Assembly (NCBI RefSeq): GCF_001015055.1
Contig: NZ_BBWZ01000029.1
Span: 1-63,186, forward strand
Source of the DNA: Aneurinibacillus tyrosinisolvens
GTDB lineage: Bacteria; Bacillota; Bacilli; Aneurinibacillales; Aneurinibacillaceae
DNA length: 63,186 bases
Direction: 5' to 3'
Shown here: piece after piece, positions 51,103 through 58,332 of the stretch
How the letters are laid out: each line of letters begins with the position of its first letter
Numbering within the stretch: position 1 is the first letter of the stretch
Notes under the pieces: model-generated
Database searches by the model: none
What the model saw: only the letters and a program-made list of their open reading frames with translations
What the model was told of the DNA's origin: nothing
Made by a program: the position numbers and the translations under genes

Positions 51103-51561
51103 TTACTTATTCTTTACACCTTTTAGGTCACCGTAATGTTCAACAATATTTTTTAACTGTTGTAATGTTGATGATAAATAACTTTGGTCGCTTTCAAACT
51201 CAAACTTCAAAATATTTTCTTCATGTCCTAATTCTTGAAAACGTCCTTGAATGTGTATGTGCCCTAACTTAATAAAACTAAGGCTAAATTCTAAGTTATT
51301 TTCTGAGTCTGAAAAGGTAGCATTTCCTTTTAAAAGGTTATAACATTCTTGTATCCGAATGAAAAACTCATATACCTGCCCAGTTGAAAACCAAAGTTTA
51401 GCCTCTTTAACATAATAATTTCTGCTCTTAATTTCGATTTTCCCCTCTACATCATAGCCACCTAAATAACTTGTTTGTTTAGGAAAACCAAAAACTTCAT
51501 TAAATTCAATACGTATAAATCCGTTTTTACCTGCAATTTCAAATTTGTTCACTTTAATCAT
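51103..51561 (-). CDS. WapI/DUF6228-like putative immunity protein
   Basis: 152 residues. Pattern of WapI-type proteins: FRIEF-like start (GFIRIEFNEVFGF), GGYDVEGKIEIKSRNYY, AKLWFSTGQVYEFFIRIQEC, GHIHIQGRFQELG and the closing FEFESDQSYLSSTLQQLKNI. The family neutralises contact-dependent toxins or has unknown roles. No toxin gene is adjacent, so it is an orphan. The ribosome binding site is weak. Confidence 0.55.
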   Translation of the reverse strand: MIKVNKFEIAGKNGFIRIEFNEVFGFPKQTSYLGGYDVEGKIEIKSRNYYVKEAKLWFSTGQVYEFFIRIQECYNLLKGNATFSDSENNLEFSLSFIKLGHIHIQGRFQELGHEENILKFEFESDQSYLSSTLQQLKNIVEHYGDLKGVKNK

Positions 51562-51651
51562 CTCTTTTCATGCAGAAGCTATTTCTCTATAGCAAAACTA
51601 ACTTAATTCTAACAGATGTTCTTAAACTATACTCCCGTTAGCGGAACAAAT

Positions 51652-51681
51652 AAAAAACGACTGTCTGTGACAGCCGTTTTT
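51652..51681 (-). terminator. Terminator within a dispersed repeat (copy 1)
   Basis: AAAAACGACTGTC / GACAGCCGTTTTT, one mismatch. It sits in a longer repeat unit (CCGTTAGCGGAACAAATAAA before it) found again near 55566 and 58240. Confidence 0.65.
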
Positions 51682-51751
51682 CGCTAGCGATTTCCGTTAG
51701 TTAAACAACTGATAGTGTAAAATGTTCAAATAGGATATCTTTACCCATATC

Positions 51752-52111
51752 TCATTCTTTTGCTGGCTTATTGTATCCTCTGTCTCCGTATGGTTGCAAT
51801 TTCCCAAGCCATTGTTTCTTCATTTTTTTAAGTTCCCATCGCCTATCTATAATCTTGTCTGCTTTTTTCTCCTCTAACACTTCATAGGTAAATGCTTCTG
51901 CCCCTAATTTGCTCCATTCTTTTTGTAACTGGGAATTTGCAAATCTCCCCATGTTTAGCTGCATTTGTAGAGTTAACCATTTGTTTTTTAAGTTAGGATA
52001 GCTATCGACATACATTTTTCCATTTAGATTATTTGTTATTTTGAATACCCCCATATACGTCTTAATCTGCTTATAATCCTCTTGCAGTTCCTTGCGCCTA
52101 TTCATGTCCAT
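51752..52111 (-). CDS. GIY-YIG nuclease-like protein
   Basis: 119 residues. MGVFKITNNLNGKMYVDSY near residue 20 is a degenerate GIY-YIG signature (GVF..MYV), and the later ALGAEAF-like LGAEAFTYEVLEE fits the family. The usual second-motif Arg is unclear. The gene overlaps the end of the HTH gene by 14 bases and is coupled to it. Role unknown; possible remnant of a mobile or regulatory nuclease. Confidence 0.6.
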   Translation of the reverse strand: MDMNRRKELQEDYKQIKTYMGVFKITNNLNGKMYVDSYPNLKNKWLTLQMQLNMGRFANSQLQKEWSKLGAEAFTYEVLEEKKADKIIDRRWELKKMKKQWLGKLQPYGDRGYNKPAKE

Positions 52112-52574
52112 GTAATTCTCTTCCCCTTATCAGTTGCTCCATTTCTGCCAAGAATTGATCAATTCTTTGGTTTATCTCCTCATTATCATGATGGAGTATC
52201 GAAGCTAATCTTCCTATGCGAATTTGTTTGGATTTCTCCTTTTGAAGCTTCTGGATATGTTCATGGTAAGATTCTTCGTCAATACCTTCATTAATTTTTT
52301 TCTTAATGAGCAACATTTGGATATCGATCTTATTAATTGAGTCGAGATTTTTTGTGAAGTTATTCTGATCAACTAAATAGGATTCATCAATACCAAAATA
52401 GTCACTTAGTGTTTTCAATCTTTCTTGCGGAATAGGTCTACGTTTCTTAATCCAATCCGAAAATTGTTGTGGTGTAATATTTAACTCCCTACCGATCCCA
52501 GAATAGGATTGTTCATTAACCAATACCAGATATTCTAAAGTGGTTTTAGAGTTTAATATATTTTTATCACCCAT
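52098..52574 (-). CDS. XRE-family HTH protein
   Basis: 158 residues with an amino-terminal helix-turn-helix: YSGIGRELNITPQQFSDWIK, then RRPIPQERLKTLSDYFGID (XRE/antitoxin HigA style). The carboxy half is a long charged helix (IQKLQKEKSKQIRIGRLASI). It precedes the GIY-YIG-like gene in an overlapping pair. It could be a toxin-antitoxin-like pair but no toxin is recognised. A TTGA..TCAA inverted repeat is 18 bases upstream. Confidence 0.75.
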   Translation of the reverse strand: MGDKNILNSKTTLEYLVLVNEQSYSGIGRELNITPQQFSDWIKKRRPIPQERLKTLSDYFGIDESYLVDQNNFTKNLDSINKIDIQMLLIKKKINEGIDEESYHEHIQKLQKEKSKQIRIGRLASILHHDNEEINQRIDQFLAEMEQLIRGRELHGHE

Positions 52575-52591
52575 TGGATTCCCCTCTCTTA

Positions 52592-52610
52592 TTGAAGTAA
52601 TTTACGTCAA
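52592..52610. promoter_or_regulatory. Operator-like repeat, left copy
   Basis: TTGAAGTAATTTACGTCAA. It is nearly identical to TTGACGTAATTTAAGTCAA at 54396 and has similar flanks (CAATAACAAA versus TAATAATGAAA). The two bracket a GC-rich segment. Confidence 0.6.
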
Positions 52611-52693
52611 CAATAACAAATGACATAATACCGGCGCTTATTCGATCGATTCCACATATACGTTCAAATGGAGTCTCTGGTTATGAACCACCG

Positions 52694-52990
52694 TTAATTG
52701 ATGAAATGGAGCTGCTTTAACAACGGTTCCAAGAGCACCGCCGCTTCCGCCCGGGTGATGTCCGCATTCGGCTCGAATCAATTCGCCGTCACCTCGTTGA
52801 TGATCAAATGCGAAGCGAGCAGTTGCACATCTTTTTGTTCCCAGTCATATCGGCAAAGGTTTTCGTTCCCGAATGGTAATGCATGCCGATGATGTTCTTG
52901 CCCGTGAATCCGACCTTTGGCACGATCGCCCTCGCCATATACGTTCCGCTGAAATCGGTGTAATCCACGATGTACGAAGCGAAGTAGGCG
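52694..52990 (-). pseudogene. S-layer homology (SLH) protein, 3' remnant
   Basis: A GC-rich minus-strand stretch encodes YFASYIVDYTDFSGTYMARA, IVPKVGFTGKNIIGMHYH, SGTKTFADMTGNKK, then after a frame change DVQLLASHLIINEVTAN, an in-frame TGA, and FEPNADITRAEAAVLLEPLL. FADxxG and FxPNxxITRAExxVLL are the signature of an SLH cell-wall anchor. One frameshift, one stop and no start: a dead fragment. Its composition and family suggest transfer from a Paenibacillus-like source. Confidence 0.8.
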
Positions 52991-53018
52991 GCTGGTTGCT
53001 AGGTGCAGGAAGCGCGTG

Positions 53019-53915
53019 TCAACTGCGACGAGCCGTTCGCTCTATGCCATCAGCGGTTACTTTGTACAGTTGGTGCGGAAGGTCGTGTCCCATGCCGTCA
53101 ACCAACATTAGCTCGGCGCCCGGGATGGCAGAAGCCGTGTCCTCGCCACACGCCGGGACGAACAGGGGATCCTCCACCCCATGAATGACAAGTACTGGTA
53201 CTTTTATGGTCGCCAGCCGCGGACGACGGTCACCGGAGACAGCGATCGCTGCAATTTGTCGTCCGACACTGCCTGGATCGTAGGCTCGCTGGACTTCCTC
53301 CAGAATGAGCGCCCGATAAGCGTCCTCTTCAAACGGATAGCCGGTGCCGGCGATGCGTTTGGCAAAAGAGAGGCTGTGCGCCAAAAATCCTGCTTCATCC
53401 TCAAATGGGTTCGGCGCCGGTTTAGTCATCATCGCCATGACATCCGGGGCAGATTGCGGAAGGGCGGGATTACCGGAACTGGACATAATGGAGGTGAGCG
53501 ATAAAACCCGTTCAAGGTACTCACTGGCTGCAATCTGGGCGATCATTCCGCCCATCGACCTGCCAACGAAATGTGCCCGGTCAATTGAAAGGGCGTCGAG
53601 CAGTCCAATAGCGTCATCGGACATGTCATCGAGAGTGTAGGGGATGTCCGGTCGTTGTCCCGACATGAGAGCAGTCGCTAGTGCGTCAAAATCCAGCGCC
53701 CGATGATGGCTAAAGTGCGTCGAGCAACCTGCGTCGCGATTGTCAAAGCGAATCACGCGAAAACCCCGCGCTGCTAATATTCGACAAAACGGAACCGTCC
53801 ATCGGATCATCTGGGTTCCAAGCCCGGCGATTAGGATAATAGCCTCGTCGTTTTCGTTACCGAAACTGTCATAGCCCAAATCGACGCCGTTGACTTTCAG
53901 AATGTTCATGGTCAT
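53019..53915 (-). CDS. Alpha/beta hydrolase
   Basis: 298 residues from ATG 53915 (GGAGGAG upstream). Oxyanion stretch IAGLGTQMIRW near 33, nucleophile in HFVGRSMGGMIAQ (G-x-S-x-G form GRSMG), Asp in HGVEDPLF near 250 and His in DGMGHDLPH near 275. Resembles hydrolases related to haloperoxidases or aclacinomycin methylesterase. GC content is higher than the surroundings. It follows the DUF1330 gene, stop to start 12 bases, as one operon controlled from the 54396-54464 repeats. Confidence 0.85.
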   Translation of the reverse strand: MTMNILKVNGVDLGYDSFGNENDEAIILIAGLGTQMIRWTVPFCRILAARGFRVIRFDNRDAGCSTHFSHHRALDFDALATALMSGQRPDIPYTLDDMSDDAIGLLDALSIDRAHFVGRSMGGMIAQIAASEYLERVLSLTSIMSSSGNPALPQSAPDVMAMMTKPAPNPFEDEAGFLAHSLSFAKRIAGTGYPFEEDAYRALILEEVQRAYDPGSVGRQIAAIAVSGDRRPRLATIKVPVLVIHGVEDPLFVPACGEDTASAIPGAELMLVDGMGHDLPHQLYKVTADGIERTARRS

Positions 53916-53927
53916 GTTCTCCTCCAA

Positions 53928-54383
53928 TTAAATCGGTATCGGAAGTTCTGCCATAGGCAGAAGGCGTGAATCTTCGATTGCTGCAGTCCGATGTCCGATA
54001 CCGGCTAGGTAATCTTGATGACTTGAAAAAGCAATAAACGACTGCGCGCTGCTCTGGCGGATCAGCATGACAAGATCCCATCTTTCGTCTTCGGGACCGA
54101 TAAGAAACTCTCCGCCATCTCCAAGAAACATGACTTCACCCCCGCTTTCACGGAGAAATGGGAGCGTGTGCTCAATATAGCGGTTGAAAGCTTCGGCACC
54201 GCTGATTGGGACCTCCGGTGTTAGTTCAGGATTGGCTGTGTAATCGGCAACATCACGAAAACGCAGTAGGTTCAGCATGATGATGCTACCCTCAATGCCT
54301 CGCTGCATGAACCTCATGCCAGCGCGTTGCGATGGTTCGATGTAACGAATGGTTTTAGCGTTTAAATTGTTCTGAGCACTCAT
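53928..54383 (-). CDS. DUF1330 family protein
   Basis: 151 residues from ATG 54383 (AAGGAG eight bases upstream). The DUF1330 core is IIMLNLLRFRDVADY near 35, ISGAEAFNRYIEHTLPFL, GGEVMFLGDGGEF and VMLIRQSSAQSFIAFSSHQDY. These are ferredoxin-like-fold proteins related to monooxygenases such as antibiotic-biosynthesis types, function unknown. First gene of an operon with the alpha/beta hydrolase. Its promoter contains several copies of TTGACGTAATTTA. Confidence 0.8.
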   Translation of the reverse strand: MSAQNNLNAKTIRYIEPSQRAGMRFMQRGIEGSIIMLNLLRFRDVADYTANPELTPEVPISGAEAFNRYIEHTLPFLRESGGEVMFLGDGGEFLIGPEDERWDLVMLIRQSSAQSFIAFSSHQDYLAGIGHRTAAIEDSRLLPMAELPIPI

Positions 54384-54395
54384 TTTCTTCACTCC

Positions 54396-54414
54396 TTGAC
54401 GTAATTTAAGTCAA
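54396..54414. promoter_or_regulatory. Operator-like repeat, right copy
   Basis: TTGACGTAATTTAAGTCAA directly upstream of the DUF1330 start. TTGAC and GTCAA form the arms. Length fits a TetR-type site. No TetR gene is nearby. Confidence 0.6.
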
Positions 54415-54423
54415 TAATAATGA

Positions 54424-54464
54424 AAGGCATAAATTACGTCAATGATTTTGACGTAATTTATGCC
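54424..54464. repeat. Perfect 18-bp inverted repeat
   Basis: AGGCATAAATTACGTCAA and TTGACGTAATTTATGCCT, 5-bp spacer. The inner parts repeat the TTGACGTAATTTA unit of the neighbouring operator. It may be a double operator or a cruciform/terminator structure. Confidence 0.75.
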
Positions 54465-54509
54465 TGGAATTATCCCGAAGCAAAAATAGTTACTGAAGTA
54501 AACTGTCCA

Positions 54510-54974
54510 TTAGCTCAATAATTTGGTTGAACTGATTAATTCATTTTGCTGGTCTAAATGGATTAGAGCATCATTCACCACTTCATGCGAAAAATCCTTA
54601 ATAATAATTTGGTTCTCAATAAGAAAAACATTTCCGTCCATATTGCGTTGAATATAATCCATTAATCCAACTTTTGTACATATTGAACACCATCTTTTTT
54701 GTCCATCACTTAAAATAACTGTGATTTCAGGGTGCTGTAATGAGTTTTCACTTGAATCATGAATGACATCATCAAATTGCCATTGAACCAACACCGGGAC
54801 ATTGCTTCCATAAGATACGAAGTAATCCTCTTTAAACCACCTTGCTCGTTTGTTATCACCGAGTATTTTTATCTGTTCTTTTTCTTCATTTTCAGCTATG
54901 ACTTCATATTCCTTGCCTCTTGTTAATGCTTCTGCATAAGAGCCAACAGAATTGCAAATTACAACCTTATTCAT
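54510..54974 (-). CDS. Hypothetical protein with SH3-like start
   Basis: 154 residues, not recognised. Residues 1-55 (SYAEALTRGKEYEVIAENEE, KEQIKILGDNKRARWFKEDY) look like a small beta-barrel. The rest contains SDGQKRWCSICTKVGLMDYI with a CxxC pair. An acidic, strand-rich carboxy end follows. GGGAG precedes ATG. The orphan, immunity-like style is similar to the neighbouring genes. Confidence 0.6.
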   Translation of the reverse strand: MNKVVICNSVGSYAEALTRGKEYEVIAENEEKEQIKILGDNKRARWFKEDYFVSYGSNVPVLVQWQFDDVIHDSSENSLQHPEITVILSDGQKRWCSICTKVGLMDYIQRNMDGNVFLIENQIIIKDFSHEVVNDALIHLDQQNELISSTKLLS

Positions 54975-55019
54975 CTTGGGTCTCCCAGTGTTGAATTATC
55001 GATTTTCATTGGTTGAAAA

Positions 55020-55491
55020 TTAACCTCTTTTTATTTCTTTTATTTTAGGTTCTTCATATGAAATTACGTCAATTATATGGTTTAAACAGGGAATTTGATA
55101 ATGAACAAAATGTTCGTTAGGATTTATATGTTCGGCGATTGTTCCTAATTTAACGAAATCCAAGTATCTTGACTTTGTATAAATCCTGAATACTCCACCA
55201 TCAAAAATTTCATATTCGTCCATTACAGTAAAAGATTCATTGATTATGGAATAAGAAACATATGATTCAAAATCCAATTGAATTATTGGCAACCCATCAT
55301 CAACTTCAATGGGATAAGAATCCATTATCACTTGTTCTCCTACCTTAACAGCTTCACTTTGATTATCTACTTTACATCTATTAATAAGTATCCTTAATGA
55401 ATTTTCATCAGGTTCAGCCAATTCTTTAAGATAAATATAACCTTTTCATTTCATTAAGTTTTTGTAATTCATTGGTTGTCACTCTTTTCAT
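55020..55491 (-). CDS. Hypothetical protein, probable frameshift near its start
   Basis: The open frame to 55421 (133 residues) has no start codon context. Its sequence continues upstream as GYIYLKELAEPDENSLRILI and, in another frame, MKRVTTNELQKLNEMK from ATG 55491. A change of one base in the A-run (TTTT at 55443-55446) joins them into about 156 residues. Strand-rich middle (SYPIEVDDGLPIIQLDFESY), and a FVHYQIPCLNHIIDVISYE end. Function unknown; orphan, immunity-like. Confidence 0.5.
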
Positions 55492-55529
55492 TTAAGTTGT
55501 ACTTATTTAACACTGTATATATCTAACTT

Positions 55530-55615
55530 TTCCATGTTCAACTAAACTGGCCGTTCGTATAATAAAAAACGGCTGCCATAACAGCCGTACTGGGGTAATG
55601 ATTCTGCTTAACAAA
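55530..55615. repeat. Dispersed terminator repeat (copy 2)
   Basis: TTCAACTAAACTGGCCGTTC, then ATAATAAAAAACGGCTG, CATAA, CAGCCGT. The hairpin core ACGGCTG / CAGCCGT and its lead-in are shared with copies at 51625-51720 and 58205-58290. Confidence 0.55.
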
Positions 55616-55661
55616 TAAAATGCAAATTAAAATTGCTATTAAAATCTCAGTAACATTGGTA

Positions 55662-56482
55662 TTACTTTATGCTCTCCAACGCTTGCTTAACATTTGCATA
55701 TGCCTTAATAGATGAAAAATCAATCCCGTCATTAACAACTCTTGTGGCTAAATCAGGCGTATACCCGTTACAATCACATTTATCCCTAATAAACGTAGAA
55801 CATTATTAATATTAAATACATAACTTGCAATATCTGAATCAATCGTTACGGTGCCTGAAAAGTCAATGATTAAATATTCAATGCTTAACTGGTTAATCTT
55901 TGGAACAACTTTGCTCATAAGATATTCAGCTCTGTCAGTATCAATGGAACCAATCAATGGCAGAACCGCCATTCCCTCTTGAATAGGTACAATGGGAGCT
56001 GATAACTCATTGATTTCTCTTTGTCTTTTTTTATTATTCTTATCTGTATAGCTTTCGTATGCAAGAACGGATTCAACGATATTGACATCAAGTATATAAT
56101 TAAGCCGGTTATTAATCGTGACAATTTCCTCAGTAGAAAGGTTATGTTCGATGCTAATGGCAGTGAAACGTTTATTGAAAAACAGCCGAATATCTGGAAA
56201 GGGTTTGACTATATCTGAAACTTTAGTGAGTAAAAACGCTTCTTCATGTTGTCCGTGTTTTTTGTCCCATTCAACAAAGCCTTGTCTTACTTGTTCTTCA
56301 TCATGATAAGTAACTGCCTCACCTACATATTTAATAAATTCTGTTTGATAGATGATTGCTTTTTTTATTATCTCTTTAGGTACTTCAAAGTCCAATTTAT
56401 TAATATTATAGTAAACTACTTCAGTTGCTAATGACTCCGCATTATTTATTAAGTATTGAGCAACAGATGCAATCGAATTCAT
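55662..56482 (-). pseudogene. RsbR-family STAS protein, one-base frameshift
   Basis: An RsbR-like amino-terminal globin-fold region (residues 1-150; AQYLINNAESLATEVVYYNI) and a STAS domain: PIVPIQEGMAVLPLIGSIDT, DRAEYLMSKVVPKI, LIIDFSGTVTIDSDIA. The frame stops at VTGIRLI. With one extra C near 55757 (CGCCTG to CGCCCTG) it reads VTGIRPDLATRVVNDGIDFS, SIKAYANVKQALESIK, stop at 55662, a normal STAS end. Family role: stressosome subunit that controls the sigma-B cascade. ATG 56482 has no ribosome binding site, and the IscB element ends right there. Confidence 0.83.
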
Positions 56483-56552
56483 CAGATTTTAGCGCAGGAT
56501 ACCCCTTCCTCTAAGCGAAGCGCAGGTAGGGGAGGAATGCGCGTTCCCCCTT

Positions 56553-57367
56553 TTAGCTGATTTTAAATCCTTTCCCGTAGGCGTAGATGTGAACATCACT
56601 TACCTTAACGGATTTCCCTGTTTCTTTGAGAATGACCCGGCTTCCTTTGTTGTGGACCCCTTTTGCGGTATACTTTTTCCCTTGATAAACCAGTAGATCA
56701 TTCGGCTGAATCGGATACCGTTCTTTTCGGATGGTTCGCTTTCCCCTCGAGAGTTTTTCCCCTCTGTACTTGCGGAGATTTTCTCCGTTTAGATTCCTGT
56801 TTCTTTTCCTTCTCCCACTGGATAAGTCCTGCCCGCTTGCTTTTTCTCCACTGCGGATATCGATAAATTGAGCATCGTAGAATTTTTCCAGGCTTCGATT
56901 GTTCCTTCGTACCTGTTCCACAGTCAAAGGAAGGATCCTTTTTTGTGTAGAACCACCGGCGATGCAGAAGGCGTCATTCCAATGGGACTTTTCCAAGCCA
57001 AGGGCAATCCGCCTGCTTTTGGTTTCAAACCCATAGGTGTGCAGGCATTCTAAGTGATTCACCAGCTTCCAGCGGACAATGGACATAAAGTTTGCTTGTT
57101 TCGTTCCACCATCCCTTTTAAAAGATGGACTTCACCTCCGATGAGTTCTTCTTTTTCGGAGAGGGCTGAAAAGCCAATATGCTCATAGCCGGAATCAATC
57201 CCAAGGGTAATGGGTTGTGTATAGGCAGGGCTTGCATAAGTGAGCTGAATGGTAAACGACTTTCGTTTGACCACCCTGGCCAGCCCTTCTTTCAGCATAC
57301 GCCTCACTTTTCCAAAACGCTTAGTAGGCATGAGAGGGTTTCCTTCCTGACTGAGGACATACACCAT
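56553..57367 (-). pseudogene. iscB: IscB (RRXRR/RuvC) nuclease, internal deletion
   Basis: ATG 57367 (AAAGGAG upstream) starts the PLMP/RRXRR domain: VYVLSQEGNPLMPTKRFGKV, then RuvC-I ITLGIDSGYEHIGFSAL and GGEVHLLKGMVERN. The frame then ends. In another frame the carboxy part picks up at FMSIVRWKLVNHL, followed by RuvC-III EKSHWNDAFCIAGG and the target-interaction domain (PIQPNDLLVYQGKKYTAKG). The arginine-rich bridge helix, RuvC-II and HNH are missing, roughly 170-200 residues compared with full IscB. It cannot cleave DNA. Confidence 0.87.
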
Positions 57368-57650
57368 GTTAAATCTCCTTTCGGAAATAAGTCAGGCTGA
57401 AAGCCTGTAGGTCCACTTCGCCCTTGTTTGCCTGGGTTTTTACTGCCCACACTTCTCCTTCCCATTAGAGATGTTTAATGGACAGCCGTAGTGTCCGGAG
57501 CGAGTGGAGTACCCCGGAGTACCTATGTATTCTAAGCAAACGGCTCCTGTCTAGGAAAGCAGGGGGCTAATCAACCGGGCCTGTAAAAGAGTTCCTTTAC
57601 AAGCCCCCACTTGAAGAACCGCCAGGTTCTAAGTGGTGGGTAGTTGACTG
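57368..57650 (-). ncRNA. Probable omega-RNA region of the IscB element
   Basis: About 280 structured, non-coding bases lie directly upstream of iscB on the same strand, where omega-RNA is encoded in IscB elements. The 5' side starts at the element's left-end hairpin (CCACTTAGAACC...GGTTCTTCAAGTGG), then GGGGGCTTGTAAAGGAACTC / GAGTTCCTTTACAAGCCCCC-type complementarity and GC-rich stems (ACTCCGGGGTACTCC). In this family the guide lies just outside the left end; here it would be about AAGGGTGTGAAAAGCA. Boundaries and expression are not shown. Confidence 0.6.
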
Positions 57651-57655
57651 CTTTT

Positions 57656-57858
57656 CACACCCTTATCTATATATCTGACTAACCATTATTCTAAAACCTA
57701 CCTAATATGAACCAAATTTCTTTTTTATGTATCGGCTACGAAAAACTTTCTATTAAACAAGCATTTATATAAGATTCCATAATTATCCTATAAATTAACA
57801 CAATATTCAATCTAAATTATTAAGAGGATATAGTCTCGATAAGGAGAACCTTTTCTCC
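57656..57858. other. AT-rich intergenic region
   Basis: No gene is visible. A short palindrome AAGGAGAA..TTCTCCTT at 57839-57862 may end the membrane-protein gene. Confidence 0.4.
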
Positions 57859-58131
57859 TTAGCAAGATGAACGTTTAGGCTTGTTTTTAATCCAAGTAAG
57901 AATTCCTAAAATGATAACGTTAAAAATAAATGTGCCTCCATAAATAACAATACCAATTCCTTGGGCAATCCCATCCGCTGTGTAATTTAGCCACCATACC
58001 CATAAAAAAGCGAAGAAAATAATGTTAAAGATTAATGAATAAACAAACGCAATTCGATTACGCCTCACTACCATCCAAAAACACAGAACAAGAATCATCC
58101 ATAAAAAATGTGAACCAATGTATAACTCCAT
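57859..58131 (-). CDS. Small membrane protein with three helices
   Basis: 90 residues with three hydrophobic segments (FLWMILVLCFWMVV, IIFFAFLWVWWLN, YGGTFIFNVIILGILTW) and a basic carboxy end (KNKPKRSSC). Not recognised. AAGGAGAG precedes the ATG. Monocistronic. Confidence 0.6.
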   Translation of the reverse strand: MELYIGSHFLWMILVLCFWMVVRRNRIAFVYSLIFNIIFFAFLWVWWLNYTADGIAQGIGIVIYGGTFIFNVIILGILTWIKNKPKRSSC

Positions 58132-58204
58132 ACTTCTCTCCTTTTAAACCCCAGATAATAATTATAAATTTTACCATAAAGTGTATGGTTATAATTATTT
58201 TTAT

Positions 58205-58290
58205 TTCCAAACTATACTGACCCATCAGTTGAGCAAATAAAAAACGACTGCCGTAACAGCCGTAATGTGCTAACGATTCCCGTCGCAACA
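58205..58290. repeat. Dispersed terminator repeat (copy 3)
   Basis: CCATCAGTTGAGCAAATAAA, then AAACGACTGCCGTAACAGCCGT, described in parts; the same unit as at 51625 and 55530. It lies between the small membrane protein and the bicupin gene. Confidence 0.55.
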
Positions 58291-58332
58291 AGCTCTCCAA
58301 TTAAAATGGAGAACCATATAATACTGATGTTC

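Larger units (their letters stand above)
56485..57655 (-). mobile_element. IscB-type IS200/IS605-like element, internally deleted
   Basis: Right end at about 56490-56550 with hairpin CCCCT..AGGGG and AAGCGAAGCGCAGGTAGGGG, shared with the IS200 end at 45409. Left end at about 57600-57655 with hairpin CCACTT-AGAACC..GGTTCT-AAGTGG and GTCAACTACCCACC. It contains an iscB remnant and its upstream noncoding region. It has no transposase of its own. Boundaries are approximate. Confidence 0.75.

Noticed and set aside
51752..52574. Toxin-antitoxin pair (XRE with GIY-YIG-like partner)
   Set aside because: Overlapping genes fit the layout, but no recognised toxin fold is present and the GIY-YIG signature is degenerate. 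Kept as two separate genes.
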